From: a candidate division NPL-UPA2 bacterium
Lineage (GTDB): Bacteria > NPL-UPA2 > JAGMAN01
DNA length: 7,302 bases
NCBI GenBank assembly: GCA_021129695.1
Contig: JAJOKU010000116.1
Coordinates: 1 to 7,302, forward strand
Direction of reading: 5' to 3'
Shown: piece by piece, positions 7,154 to 7,302 of the stretch
Layout: each line of letters opens with the position of its first letter
How positions within the stretch are numbered: the first letter of the stretch is position 1
Program-made: the position numbers and the translations under genes
Notes under the pieces: generated by a model
Databases searched by the model: none
Seen by the model: the letters and a program-made list of their open reading frames with translations, nothing else
Told to the model about the DNA's origin: nothing

Positions 7154-7223
7154 AGTAGCGCGTAGAGAGTAACAAGTAGCGAGAATAAAAAATCTCTCCA
7201 CTCTTTTCCTGCTACTCGCTACT
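7154..7223. repeat. AGTAGCG repeats with a 9-bp inverted pair between atpC and atpF
   Basis: AGTAGCG occurs at 7154-7160 and 7175-7181. AGTAGCGAG (7175-7183) is exactly inverted as CTCGCTACT (7215-7223), giving a 9-bp stem with a 31-nt A/T-rich loop. The 97-nt gap is unusual between ATPase genes and has no reading frame of note. The motif looks like a dispersed short repeat of the genome and may be a remnant of one. Confidence 0.5.
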
Positions 7224-7244
7224 GCCGAGCGAAGCGAGGGTATC

Positions 7245-7302
7245 TTGAAGGTAGCGGTAATCGGGAGCCGAGATTCCATCTTAGGATTTAAAGGCCTGGG
7301 CG
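7245..7302 (+). CDS. atpF: V-type ATPase subunit F, 5' end (partial)
   Basis: Nineteen codons are present, running off the window. Read with Met at the TTG start, they give MKVAVIGSRDSILGFKGLG, the standard opening of subunit F (a small alpha/beta protein of about 100 residues on the central shaft with subunit D). The IG-(D/S)-RDS-x-L-GF-x-x-LG pattern is diagnostic. TTG 7245 is supported by GAGGG (7236-7240), 4 nt upstream. Position after C is the usual order. A catalytic A subunit should follow. Here F is the V-type shaft subunit, not the F-type b subunit of the same symbol. Confidence 0.85.
   Translation, partial: MKVAVIGSRDSILGFKGLG

Noticed and set aside
7091..7279. Minus-strand open frame across the C/F gap
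   Set aside because: It is produced by the AGTAGCG repeat and the opposite strand of subunit C. The plus strand clearly encodes the start of subunit F.

Overview
This window reads as chromosomal DNA of an uncultured-type bacterium. It carries a type IV pilus component, a small toxin-antitoxin pair, the wreckage of a type IV pilus assembly gene pair, and the first half of a V/A-type (rotary) ATPase operon. The ATPase order H-I-K-E-C-F is the one found in Thermus, Clostridia, Thermotogae and several candidate bacterial phyla. The short interspersed repeats inside the operon (an 'aaccacag...' inverted repeat and an 'agtagcgag' repeat) resemble repeats I associate with candidate-phylum genomes. 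No marker here fixes the taxon, so the assignment stays open.

Layout. Bases 1-36 hold a 29-nt dyad-symmetric element. Bases 67-1170 encode a PilX-like pilus assembly protein, closed by a rho-independent terminator at 1212-1241. A clean sigma70-type promoter (1255-1283) then drives a BrnT-like toxin (1290-1571) and a ribbon-helix-helix antitoxin (1568-1840), which overlap by 4 nt. The predicted transcript starts at or next to the toxin's GTG, so the toxin is predicted to be leaderless, while the antitoxin has a strong Shine-Dalgarno site. A second strong promoter (1849-1878) precedes a broken pilus region (1897-2496). This region holds only the first ~60 residues of a PilM-like protein, then an acidic linker, then a PilP-like periplasmic domain interrupted by a G7 run. 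No pilN or pilO lies between them.

From 2493 onward come six ATPase genes on the same strand: H (stalk coiled coil), I (membrane subunit with the essential arginine), K (c-ring proteolipid), E (stalk), C (central-stalk socket) and the first 19 codons of F. The catalytic and nucleotide-binding subunits A and B, and D, presumably follow outside the window. H begins inside the last codons of the PilP-like remnant through a TTGA overlap, so the pilus remnant and the ATPase seem to share one transcription unit driven by the 1849-1878 promoter. K carries the residues that bind sodium in the Enterococcus hirae ring (T57, Q58, Q109, E138) and has one carboxylate per four-helix subunit. This points to a Na+-coupled enzyme, possibly working as an ATP-driven pump.

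Nothing here is a clearly new biological system. The points most worth a second look are the fused and eroded pilus remnant that appears to supply the promoter and translational entry of the ATPase operon, the leaderless toxin, and the two structured repeat insertions that split the ATPase operon at I/K and C/F.
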